Shown here piece after piece: positions 56,631 through 64,000 of a DNA stretch of 64,000 nucleotides. Position 1 is the stretch's first letter. Every line of letters starts with the position of its first letter. The translations under genes were made by a program, and so were the position numbers. The notes below the pieces were generated by a model. The model was not told the origin of the DNA and made no database searches. It saw only the letters and a program-made list of their open reading frames with translations. Source of the stretch: Paracoccus sp. Z118 (GTDB lineage: Bacteria; Pseudomonadota; Alphaproteobacteria; Rhodobacterales; Rhodobacteraceae); assembly GCF_019061185.1 (NCBI RefSeq), contig NZ_JAHQZU010000002.1:206626-270625 (forward strand), given 5' to 3'.

Positions 56631-57449
56631 CTAGCTCCGCCGGGCGAACCAGTCCAGTGCGCGCGTGGGCAGCATCCGCTTGCCGGCGGCAGAGATCCGC
56701 GTCGCGGCCGTGACCCCGTAGCGGGCACGGGGCGCGGGGCTTTCCAGCGCGTGGACCAGCCGGGCGCTGACGGCGGACGGGGGCAGCTCGAACCGGTCCT
56801 TGCCGGATGGCTCGTAGAGCCGCTTGAGCAGGCTGCGGCGGTATTGCTCGACCCGAGGGCTGTTCTCCCAGTCGATCCACCGCTCGAAATGGGGGATCGC
56901 GTTGACGCGGATGCGGCTGGTGATCGGCCCCGGCTCGATCAGGATGACGCGGATCGGCGTGTCCTCCATTTCCAGCCGCAGCACGTCGGTGAGGCCTTCC
57001 AGCGCGAACTTCGTCGCGCTGTAGGCCCCGCGCCAGGGGATGCCGACGAGGCCCAGGACAGAACTGACATTGACGATTCGCCCCGCGCCGTTCGCCCGGA
57101 AATGCGGGATCATCCGGCAGGTCAGGTCGTGGGTGCCGAAGAGGTTGACCTCGAAGATCGCCCGCAGCCCGTCGCGCGGCAGATCCTCCACCGCGCCGGG
57201 CAGGGCGAAGGCGGCGTTGTTCACCAGCGCATCGACGGGGCCGTGGGACAGCGCAAGGTCCGCCGCGTCCGCCACCGATTGCGGATCGGCCAGATCCAGC
57301 GGGACGGGGATCATCCCCTCGGCCTCGCGCGCGGCCAGATCCTCGGGCTTGCGGCAGGTGGCGAGGACCGTCCAGCCGCGCGCCGTCATGGTGCGGGCGG
57401 CGTCGAGGCCGATGCCGGACGAACAGCCGGTGATCAGGACGGTGGGCAC
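56631..57449 (-). CDS. Short-chain dehydrogenase/reductase (SDR)
   Basis: 272 residues. The cofactor motif is TGCSSGIGLDAARTM, with the NNAAFA segment and the catalytic Ser-Tyr-Lys in NVSSVLGLVGIPWRGAYSATKFALEG. The length and C-terminal extension are of the classical SDR group that acts on steroids or lipids. The substrate is unknown. It follows the SH3-like gene by 6 bp. Confidence 0.9.
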   Translation of the reverse strand: MPTVLITGCSSGIGLDAARTMTARGWTVLATCRKPEDLAAREAEGMIPVPLDLADPQSVADAADLALSHGPVDALVNNAAFALPGAVEDLPRDGLRAIFEVNLFGTHDLTCRMIPHFRANGAGRIVNVSSVLGLVGIPWRGAYSATKFALEGLTDVLRLEMEDTPIRVILIEPGPITSRIRVNAIPHFERWIDWENSPRVEQYRRSLLKRLYEPSGKDRFELPPSAVSARLVHALESPAPRARYGVTAATRISAAGKRMLPTRALDWFARRS

Positions 57450-57455
57450 GCGGGC

Positions 57456-57812
57456 TCAGACCGGGTTGATGGCGCTGGTCGGGACATAGCCCGTGAACTG
57501 CGGCAGGATCACGGCGGCCCAGCCCTGCGCGGGCCGGTCCCACATGCCGCGGATGGTGCGGACCTCCTGCCCTTCCACGAGATTGCCGACCACCAGCGAT
57601 TCCAGCGACGGACCCGACCAGACCGGCACGTCCTGCACGACCTCCGCCCAGGTGGGAACGACGACGCGCTGTCCGGTGAAGCGGTCCAGCGGGATCATCA
57701 CCGCCGCCGGGCCGAGGCCGGCGACATTCGCGCCGCCGCCCGCCCCGCCGGAACCCAGCAGGGCCAGCGCCACGAACAGCGCCGACATGGTGATCATCAA
57801 CAACCTGAACAT
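57456..57812 (-). CDS. SH3-domain-like exported protein
   Basis: 118 residues. An N-terminal hydrophobic segment (MFRLLMITMSALFVALALLGSGG) acts as a signal or anchor. The SH3b-like domain has VPVWSGPSLESLVVGNLVEGQEVRTIRGMWDRPAQGWAAVIL and ends in GYVPTSAINPV. Such domains often bind peptidoglycan. It is divergent from parC across a 192-bp gap. Confidence 0.82.
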   Translation of the reverse strand: MFRLLMITMSALFVALALLGSGGAGGGANVAGLGPAAVMIPLDRFTGQRVVVPTWAEVVQDVPVWSGPSLESLVVGNLVEGQEVRTIRGMWDRPAQGWAAVILPQFTGYVPTSAINPV

Positions 57813-58004
57813 CTGCCTTCTTGCCCGCTGCTCGGCCGGGCAACCTCCGTTTGCCGGATTGGTCATTACGAAAGGCAACGCTGGTGTGACAACCCTGTTC
57901 CCCCCGTCACGCGGGATTGATGCCTGTTTTTCAGGCAGCGACATTTGCGCAACAGCTTTCCGACGCGACTTTCCATCGCGGCGCGAAACCCCTATTCCGC
58001 GCGG

Positions 58005-60260
58005 ATGACCAGCGCACCCGACGATCCCGACCTGCCCCCCGAAGACCTGCCGCCGGAAGATGACGCGCCGCGCATGACGGCCGAGCCGCTGTCGCGCGCC
58101 ATCGGCGAGCGTTACCTGACCTATGCGCTGTCCACGATCATGCACCGGGCGCTGCCGGATGCGCGCGACGGGCTGAAGCCGGTCCACCGCCGCATCCTCT
58201 ATGCGATGCGCGAATTGCGGCTGTCGCCGACCGGCGGCTTCCGCAAATCGGCCAAGATCTCCGGCGACGTGATGGGGAACTACCACCCGCACGGAGACGG
58301 CGCGATCTATGACGCGATGGCGCGTTTGGCGCAGCCCTTCGCGATGCGCTACCCGCTGGTGAACGGCCAGGGGAACTTTGGCTCCATCGACGGCGACAGC
58401 CCCGCCGCCAGCCGCTACACCGAGGCGCGGCTGACCCTTGCCGCCGAGGCGCTGATGGACGGGCTGGCCGAGGACGCGGTGGACTTCCGCCCGAACTACG
58501 ACGGCACGCTGGAAGAACCTGTCGTGCTGCCGGCGGCGTTCCCGAACCTGCTCTGCAACGGCGCAAGCGGCATCGCCGTGGGGATGGCGACCAACATCCC
58601 GCCCCACAACCTGCATGAGGTGATCGACGCCTGCCTGCATCTCATCAAGTCGCCCGACGCGCGCGACGACACGCTGATGGCGATCATGCCGGGGCCCGAC
58701 TTCCCGACCGGCGGCGTGCTGGTGGAAAGCCCGGAAACGCTGCGCGAGGCTTACCGCACCGGGCGCGGTTCCCTGCGCCTGCGCGCCCGCTGGAGCCGCG
58801 AGGATCTGGGTCGCGGCCAGTGGCAGATCATCGTGACCGAGATTCCCTATCAGGTACAGAAATCCAAGCTGATCGAGCGGCTGGCGGATCTGGTCAACAC
58901 CCGCAAGATCCCCATCCTCGCCGATGTGCGCGACGAATCCGCCGATGACATCCGCATCGTGCTGGAACCCCGCACCCGTCAGGTGGACCCCGAGCAGCTG
59001 ATGGCCGCCCTGTTCCGGGTCAGCGATCTGGAAACCCGCTTCGGCCTCAACATGAACGTGCTGATCGACGGCCGCGTGCCCAAGGTCTGCTCGCTCAAGG
59101 AAGTCCTTCGCGCCTTCCTCGACCACCGGCGCGAGGTGCTGGTCCGCCGCTCGAACTTCCGGCTGGAGAAGATCGCGGCCCGGCTCGAGGTGCTGGCGGG
59201 CTACATCGTCGCCTATCTGAACCTCGACCGGGTGATCGAGATCATCCGACACGAGGACGACCCCAAGGCCGTGATGATGGCCGAGTTCGGTCTGTCCGAC
59301 GTGCAGGTCGAGGCGATCCTGAACATGCGCCTGCGCGCGCTGCGCCGGCTGGAGGAGATCGAGCTTCGGGCCGAGCATGACCGCCTGATCGAGGAACGCG
59401 CCGCGCTGTCCGCCATGCTGGCCGACGAGGGCAGCCAGTGGACCCGCATCGCCGCGCAGCTCAAGGAAGTGCGCGGCCTCTTCGGCAAGTCCACCCCCGA
59501 AGGCCTGCGCCGCACCGAGATCACCGAATCCGAGGACGTGCAGCCGCTCGACATGGACGCGATGATCGAGCGCGAGCCGCTGACCGTGATCCTGTCCAAG
59601 ATGGGCTGGATCCGCGCGATGAAGGGCCACCAGCCGCTGGACGCCGAGGTGAAGTTCCGCGACGGGGACGAGCCGTTCATGGCGCTCCACGCCGAAACCA
59701 CCGACAAGCTGGTGATCTTCGGCGCGAACGGAAGGTTCTACACGCTGCCCGCCAACAACCTGCCCGGCGGGCGCGGGCAGGGAGAGCCGCTGCGGCTGAT
59801 GATCGACCTGCCCAACGATGCCGCCGTGATCGACATGTTCCCGTGGCGCGATGATACGCAGTTCCTCATGGCGTCCCGCGCGGGCGACGGGTTCATCGTG
59901 AACGCGGGCGACATCCTCGCCCAGACCCGCGCCGGCAAGCAGGTGCTGAACGGCGATGCGTTGCTGATCCGCCGCGTGTCGGGCGACCATCTGGCCGTGG
60001 TGGGCGACAACCGCAAGCTGCTGGTGTTCCCGATCGCCGAACTGCCCGAGATGTCGCGCGGCAAGGGCGTGCGGCTGCAACGGTTCAAGGACGGGGGCCT
60101 CGCGGACGCGAAGTTCATCACCCTGTCGGTGGGCCTGTCGTGGCAGGACCCGGCGGGCCGCACCCGGACCGAGTCCGACCTCACCGAATGGCTCGGCAAG
60201 CGCGCGAGCGCCGGCCGGATGGCGCCGCGCGGGTTCCCGCGCGACAACCGCTTCAACTGA
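58005..60260 (+). CDS. parC: DNA topoisomerase IV subunit A
   Basis: 751 residues. The DNA-cleaving tyrosine is Tyr138 in [10 protein letters not shown]. The winged-helix core has [21 protein letters not shown] and [15 protein letters not shown]. The C-terminal domain has fewer blade repeats than GyrA, which, with length, supports ParC. It decatenates daughter chromosomes with ParE. I chose the ATG at 58005; the residues before it in frame are not conserved. A terminator follows the stop. Confidence 0.95.
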   Translation: MTSAPDDPDLPPEDLPPEDDAPRMTAEPLSRAIGERYLTYALSTIMHRALPDARDGLKPVHRRILYAMRELRLSPTGGFRKSAKISGDVMGNYHPHGDGAIYDAMARLAQPFAMRYPLVNGQGNFGSIDGDSPAASRYTEARLTLAAEALMDGLAEDAVDFRPNYDGTLEEPVVLPAAFPNLLCNGASGIAVGMATNIPPHNLHEVIDACLHLIKSPDARDDTLMAIMPGPDFPTGGVLVESPETLREAYRTGRGSLRLRARWSREDLGRGQWQIIVTEIPYQVQKSKLIERLADLVNTRKIPILADVRDESADDIRIVLEPRTRQVDPEQLMAALFRVSDLETRFGLNMNVLIDGRVPKVCSLKEVLRAFLDHRREVLVRRSNFRLEKIAARLEVLAGYIVAYLNLDRVIEIIRHEDDPKAVMMAEFGLSDVQVEAILNMRLRALRRLEEIELRAEHDRLIEERAALSAMLADEGSQWTRIAAQLKEVRGLFGKSTPEGLRRTEITESEDVQPLDMDAMIEREPLTVILSKMGWIRAMKGHQPLDAEVKFRDGDEPFMALHAETTDKLVIFGANGRFYTLPANNLPGGRGQGEPLRLMIDLPNDAAVIDMFPWRDDTQFLMASRAGDGFIVNAGDILAQTRAGKQVLNGDALLIRRVSGDHLAVVGDNRKLLVFPIAELPEMSRGKGVRLQRFKDGGLADAKFITLSVGLSWQDPAGRTRTESDLTEWLGKRASAGRMAPRGFPRDNRFN

Positions 60261-60265
60261 CCATG

Positions 60266-60290
60266 AGGCCGCCTTGCAGGGCGGCCTTTT
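60266..60290 (+). terminator. Rho-independent terminator after parC
   Basis: GGCCGCC / GGGCGGCC form a strong stem around TTGCA, followed by TTTT, 6 bp after the parC stop. Confidence 0.8.
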
Positions 60291-60302
60291 CCGTCAGCGG
60301 CC

Positions 60303-60896
60303 TCAGTCCTCGCGGCGCACCATCTTCCAGCCGGTGATCATCGGCCGCACCAGATCCTCGCGCTTCCAGAAGCGGTAATAGAGGATCATCCCCACGTGCA
60401 GCAGCACGAGGATCAGGATCAGCCACGTCCCCAGATTGTGCCAGCCCACGGCGGCGGTGGAGGTCGCGCGGCTCACCTGACCGGCCAGCGGCCCGACATT
60501 GATGAAGTCGTCGGGGTCGGAAATCAGCCCCGTCACGACCTGCGCCACAAGCACCAGCAGCATGGCGATCACCGACAGCGCCCCCAGCGGGTTGTGGCCG
60601 GGCCAATGCGACGGCTCGCGCCGGAAGATGCCCCGGCCATAGGCGATGACCTTGCGCGGGCCGGTGACGAAATGGGTGAAGCGGGCCGGCCTGGGGCCGC
60701 CCAGCCCCCACACCAGCCGGAACACCAGCAGCCCGCCGACGATGTAGCCGCACCAGAAATGCAGCGTCATGTTCAGCGGGCCGAACTGCCCCAGCAGCCA
60801 TGCCGCGATCACGAAGAACGCCAGAAGCCAGTGATAGACCCGCAGAAGCGGGTCCCACAGCCGGACCCTGACGGGCTCTCCGCCCGCGCCGGTCAT
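60303..60896 (-). CDS. Cytochrome b561 family protein
   Basis: 197 residues with four transmembrane helices. Heme-ligand histidines lie in LLRVYHWLLAFFVIAAW, MTLHFWCGYIVGGLLV, WHNLGTWLILILVLLHVGM and WPGHNPLGALS. Bacterial b561 proteins pass electrons between quinol and periplasmic partners. It is coupled to the cytochrome c' gene by a 4-bp overlap, a recurring pair in proteobacteria. Confidence 0.92.
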   Translation of the reverse strand: MTGAGGEPVRVRLWDPLLRVYHWLLAFFVIAAWLLGQFGPLNMTLHFWCGYIVGGLLVFRLVWGLGGPRPARFTHFVTGPRKVIAYGRGIFRREPSHWPGHNPLGALSVIAMLLVLVAQVVTGLISDPDDFINVGPLAGQVSRATSTAAVGWHNLGTWLILILVLLHVGMILYYRFWKREDLVRPMITGWKMVRRED

Positions 60897-61342
60897 TTCG
60901 CGCGATACTGGTCGTGGCAGGCCTTGCAGGTGCCGCCGAGGCTCTGGACCACGGCCGCCACCTGCTCCCGCCCGCCTTTCACGCCCTCGGGGGCGGCGGC
61001 GGCGGCGGCGGTGAAATCATTGTGCTTGGCGCGGACGTCGTCGAGGTTCTGCCAGGCCGCCGGAAGCGCGTGGCTGCCCTCCACCTCGCCCTGCGCGGTG
61101 CCGGGCAGGAAATGCATCTCGACCTCGTAATTGCCGAGCGCGGCGAGGTTCCGGGCGTGGAACGTGGCCAGCGCCTCGTCATAGTCCAGATCGCCCTTGG
61201 CCATCGCGGCCAGCGGGCCCATGTTCGTGGCGACCGCGGTCATGTAGCCCTGCCGGGCCTTGAGCGCGTCGCGCTGCGCGTCGTCCTGGGCAAGCGCGGC
61301 AACGGGGGTGAGCAGGATGGCGGCGGCGAGGATCAGGCGCAT
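60893..61342 (-). CDS. Cytochrome c' (class II c-type cytochrome)
   Basis: 149 residues. A signal peptide (MRLILAAAILLTPVAALA) is followed by a four-helix bundle with the heme-binding CKACH at residues 139-143 near the C-terminus, the class II hallmark. Cytochromes c' bind NO and give nitrosative-stress tolerance. Expression may depend on a 13-bp palindrome 94 bp upstream. Its stop overlaps the b561 start. Confidence 0.93.
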   Translation of the reverse strand: MRLILAAAILLTPVAALAQDDAQRDALKARQGYMTAVATNMGPLAAMAKGDLDYDEALATFHARNLAALGNYEVEMHFLPGTAQGEVEGSHALPAAWQNLDDVRAKHNDFTAAAAAAPEGVKGGREQVAAVVQSLGGTCKACHDQYRAK

Positions 61343-61435
61343 ATGCGGCTCCCATGGCTATGATGCAGGCGCAGCATGCCCCGTAACCGCGCCATGTGCA
61401 GATCACGTTTGCGTCAAACTTTGCGCACCTTCTTG

Positions 61436-61448
61436 AATCGTAACGATT
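61436..61448. promoter_or_regulatory. 13-bp palindrome upstream of cytochrome c'-b561
   Basis: AATCGT-A-ACGATT is a perfect inverted repeat, 94 bp before the cytochrome c' start. It lies in a 202-bp gap with no gene. It could be an operator for a dimeric regulator. Nothing identifies which regulator. Confidence 0.4.
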
Positions 61449-61544
61449 TCATGACACCGGCCGTCTTCGGTGGCGAAGTATCCCCGCCGGAGGCGCCGGA
61501 GCGGTGAAGCCGGACCCGCCCGGCCGCCCCGGTGCGCAATCCCG

Positions 61545-62414
61545 TCAGCTGTAAAGGTTCTTCACCCCGATCTGCTCGTGAACCTCGTCCACCGCATCCT
61601 GCCGCAGCCCCAGCGCCTGGGCGAGCTCGCGCAGATAGACCGCCTCATGCTCGTGGTCGAAGTCGATCGCCAGGACGGACATCATGTAGACCTGCCGCTC
61701 CAGCCCCTCGGGCACCTCGCGGGCCAGCGCGCGGGCGTCCACGGGCGCGGCCATCTGGTCGCGGATGAACTGCTGCTCCTGCGCGTCCAGATTGCCAAGC
61801 TGGCCCATGAGCCGCTGGCGCTCGGCCTCGTCGATCTCGCCATCCGCCTTGGCCGCCTGGATCATGGCTTTCAGCATCAGACCGGCGACGGCGTTCTGCT
61901 CGGGCGTGGGCGTGACGCTCGGCTCATCCTGGCGCGACATCGCATCGTTGAGGACCTCGCCGAAGGTGGCGTCGTTGCGGGGCTGCGAATCCCGCTGCGC
62001 CGGACCGCGCAGCAGATCGCCCAGCATGCCGCCGGCCGCGCCGCCCAGCACCCCGCCAAGGATGCCGCCGCCGCTCGACGCTCCGGTCGGCGGCCCGCCC
62101 GCGCGCCGGGTATAGCCGTCGATCAGCCCGCCGATCCCGCCGGACGCGCCGCCCGCCGTCTGCCCGCCATAGGGCCGCCCGGTGCCGGGGTTCGCCGCCG
62201 TGCGGCCGCCCAGCACCTGCCCGATCATGTCGCCAAGGCCGCCGCCGCCGGTCCGCGTGTTTCCGCTGCCGCCGAGCAGATCGCCCAGGATGCCGCCCCC
62301 GGTCGAGTGGCCGCCGCGCCCTTGGGGCTGCTGCTGCCGCTGCATCATGTTGCCGATGCCCTTGGCCAGCATCACGCCTGCCGCGACCTTGGCGAGGGAT
62401 TTCATCATGGACAT
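61545..62414 (-). CDS. TerB-like/DUF533 family protein with Gly-rich N-terminal half
   Basis: 289 residues. Residues 1-25 look like a membrane-associated start (MSMMKSLAKVAAGVMLAKGIGNMM). A low-complexity Gly/Thr/Ala-rich region with GGGILGDLLGG-type repeats spans about 36-150. The C-terminal TerB-like helical domain (about 172-285) contains LKAMIQAAKADGEIDEAERQRLMGQL. TerB domains are linked to tellurite and stress responses; the exact role is unknown. The next gene upstream is 89 bp away. Confidence 0.88.
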   Translation of the reverse strand: MSMMKSLAKVAAGVMLAKGIGNMMQRQQQPQGRGGHSTGGGILGDLLGGSGNTRTGGGGLGDMIGQVLGGRTAANPGTGRPYGGQTAGGASGGIGGLIDGYTRRAGGPPTGASSGGGILGGVLGGAAGGMLGDLLRGPAQRDSQPRNDATFGEVLNDAMSRQDEPSVTPTPEQNAVAGLMLKAMIQAAKADGEIDEAERQRLMGQLGNLDAQEQQFIRDQMAAPVDARALAREVPEGLERQVYMMSVLAIDFDHEHEAVYLRELAQALGLRQDAVDEVHEQIGVKNLYS

Positions 62415-62503
62415 GGTGTCACTCCGATATGTGGCCGCCCGCTGGAGGCGGGGGTCCGTCGGCTCCGCAACGTCCCTCGCCCGGCGGCGGTTCCGCGCGG
62501 GGT

Positions 62504-63796
62504 TCAGCCGCCCGGCACGATGAGGATGGCGCGGAAGTCGTTGACGTTGGTGAGCGTCGGGCCGGTGACGACCTGCCCGCCCGCCGCCGCGAAGAACCCG
62601 TGCGCATCGTTGCTGTCCAGCGCCCGCCCCGGATCGACCCCCGCCGCCCGCGCACGCGCCAGCGTATCGGGCCCGATCACCGCCCCGGCAATCTCGGCCG
62701 CGCCATCGACTCCGTCGGTATCGCAGGCGATCGCATGGATGCCCGGCGCGCCGTCCAGCGCCACCGCGAGCGCCAGCGCGTATTCGGCATTCGGCCCGCC
62801 GGTCCCCCCGCCGGTCCCATCGCCCCGCTGCGTCACCGTCAGCTCGCCCCCCGACAGCAGCAGCAGCGGGGGCGAGCCGGCCGCGCGTTCCGCCTGCTCG
62901 CGCAGCGCCAGCGCCGCGTGATCCCCGGCGACGTCCCGCGCCTCGCCCTCGATCCGGTCGCCGAGAATGCGGACCTCGCAACCCTCGCTGCGGGCCAGCT
63001 CCGCCGCCGCCTCCAGCGACTGCGCGGGCGCGGCGACGATGCGGTTCTCCACCAGCGCAAGCCGCGCATCGCCGGGCGGCACCACGCCCATGGCGGCCCC
63101 CAGCGCCGCCGTCACCGGCTCCGGCACCGCCACCGACCAGCGCGCCAGCACCGCCCGCGCATCCTCCGGCGTCGAGCCATCGCCGACAGTCGGCCCCGAG
63201 CCGATGAACGCCGGATCGTCCCCCGGCACGTCCGAAATCAGCAGCGCCAGCATCCGCGCGGGATGGGCGGCGGCGGCAAGCTGGCCGCCCTTCACCCGGC
63301 TCAGATGCTTGCGGACCACGTTCATGCGGTCGATGGGCGCCCCGCTGGCCAGCAGCGCCGCGTTCACGCGCCGCTTGTCCTCCAGCGTCAGCCCGTCCGC
63401 AGGCGCGACCAGCAGCGCCGAGGCCCCGCCCGAGATCAGCGCCAGCGCCAGATCCCCCTCGCCCAAGCCCCGAAGCAGGTCGAGCATCCGCGCCGTCGCG
63501 GCCGCTCCCGCCGCGTCGGGAACCGGGTGCGATGCCTCGACGATCTCGATCCCTTGCGTCGGGCGCCCGTGGCCGTAGCGGGTGATGACCAGCCCCTCGC
63601 ACGGCCCCCAGGCGCTTTCCACCGCCTCGGCCATCCGCGCGCTCGCCTTGCCGGCGCCGACGACCACCACCCGGCCTTCCGGGCGGGGCGGCAGATGGGC
63701 GGGAACCACCTCCATCGGATCGGCGCGGGCGACGGCGCGGTCGAAAAGGGTCCGCAGCAGGCGCGGCGGGTCAATCTTGTGGTCAGGCTGGCTCAT
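62504..63796 (-). CDS. Glycerate 2-kinase (MOFRL family)
   Basis: 430 residues. The GckA/TtuD layout is seen in the N-terminal domain (VVVVGAGKASARMAEAVE, SHPVPD, LISGGASALLVAP, VRKHLSRVKGGQLA) and the C-terminal MOFRL domain (LLLSGGELTVTQRG, IHAIACDTDGVDGAAEIAG, DSNDAHGFF). It phosphorylates D-glycerate to 2-phosphoglycerate. I chose the ATG at 63796, since the in-frame extension to 63976 is not conserved. It is divergent from tuf across a 111-bp gap. Confidence 0.93.
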   Translation of the reverse strand: MSQPDHKIDPPRLLRTLFDRAVARADPMEVVPAHLPPRPEGRVVVVGAGKASARMAEAVESAWGPCEGLVITRYGHGRPTQGIEIVEASHPVPDAAGAAATARMLDLLRGLGEGDLALALISGGASALLVAPADGLTLEDKRRVNAALLASGAPIDRMNVVRKHLSRVKGGQLAAAAHPARMLALLISDVPGDDPAFIGSGPTVGDGSTPEDARAVLARWSVAVPEPVTAALGAAMGVVPPGDARLALVENRIVAAPAQSLEAAAELARSEGCEVRILGDRIEGEARDVAGDHAALALREQAERAAGSPPLLLLSGGELTVTQRGDGTGGGTGGPNAEYALALAVALDGAPGIHAIACDTDGVDGAAEIAGAVIGPDTLARARAAGVDPGRALDSNDAHGFFAAAGGQVVTGPTLTNVNDFRAILIVPGG

Positions 63797-63822
63797 CTGG
63801 GTCCTCCCGGCGGTCGCAGAGC

Positions 63823-64000
<178 letters not shown>

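Noticed and set aside
57456..60080. An 874-residue frame including the SH3-like protein
   Set aside because: The part beyond 57812 is antisense to parC; only the last 118 residues form a plausible protein.

Overview
The window is GC-rich alphaproteobacterial chromosome. It most resembles a member of the Rhodobacterales (Paracoccus/Rhodobacter-like Rhodobacteraceae). Indicators are the EF-Tu N-terminus at the right edge, the small aa3-type cytochrome oxidase subunit IV, DUF2794 and DUF2478 proteins, the ETF/ETF-QO set, and a flagellar cluster with a CtrA-like site. No rRNA, tRNA, CRISPR array or complete insertion sequence was seen. Genes are tightly packed, and many neighbours share ATGA or TGATG stop/start overlaps.

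Layout, left to right. 1-2.6 kb: the end of a sugar transferase, a universal stress protein, then nfuA-tsaB-rimI behind an unusual array of TTGACT hexamers. 2.6-3.6 kb: decayed remnants of a nucleoside-type ABC transporter. 3.7-7 kb: gyrB and a small outer-membrane beta-barrel. 7-13 kb: the four-gene ligase-associated DNA repair module (exonuclease, ligase, helicase, phosphoesterase). Its ligase gene lies between two inverted copies of a hairpin-plus-tail repeat, and its helicase/phosphoesterase junction carries a 24-bp tandem repeat that duplicates the start codon. 13-21 kb: GST, an EamA transporter, mobA and a DUF2478 gene, a TusA-like protein, an AEC transporter, a crotonase, DUF2794, two I78 lipoproteins and glutamate dehydrogenase.

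20.9-29.4 kb: a divergent flagellar cluster (fliL, an unknown gene, motE-like, motA, flhA, fliR, flhB and a FliJ-like gene on the minus strand; fliF-fliH-fliN-fliP on the plus strand). A deletion has joined the 5' part of motA, out of frame, to the cytoplasmic half of flhA. The export-gate membrane domain is therefore missing, and the locus is probably non-functional or in early decay.

29.4-47 kb: pdxJ-unknown-acpS, ispE, a TPR protein, ETF-quinone oxidoreductase, greA, a small family III CoA-transferase, azlCD, a lipoprotein, the oxidase subunit IV, an acyl-CoA dehydrogenase/MBL pair, threonylcarbamoyl-AMP synthase, a uracil-DNA glycosylase without Fe-S cysteines, and a DsbD-type periplasmic domain. 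47-57 kb: YqgE, then pyrB followed by a catalytically degenerate dihydroorotase (pyrC') and plsY, a type III polyketide synthase with an ICMT-like methyltransferase, an MBL hydrolase, 3-hydroxybutyryl-CoA dehydrogenase, etfBA, cobalamin adenosyltransferase and a short-chain dehydrogenase. 57-64 kb: an SH3-like protein, parC, a cytochrome b561/cytochrome c' pair, a TerB-like protein, glycerate 2-kinase and the start of tuf.

Functional links: etfAB, ETF-QO, the acyl-CoA dehydrogenase, the crotonase and hbd form much of an electron-transfer and beta-oxidation set. tsaB and the Sua5-type gene both serve tRNA t6A synthesis. gyrB and parC supply subunits of the two type II topoisomerases. The most notable observations are the motA/flhA deletion chimera, the repeat-flanked ligase module, the degraded ABC transporter and the metal-site-less pyrC'.
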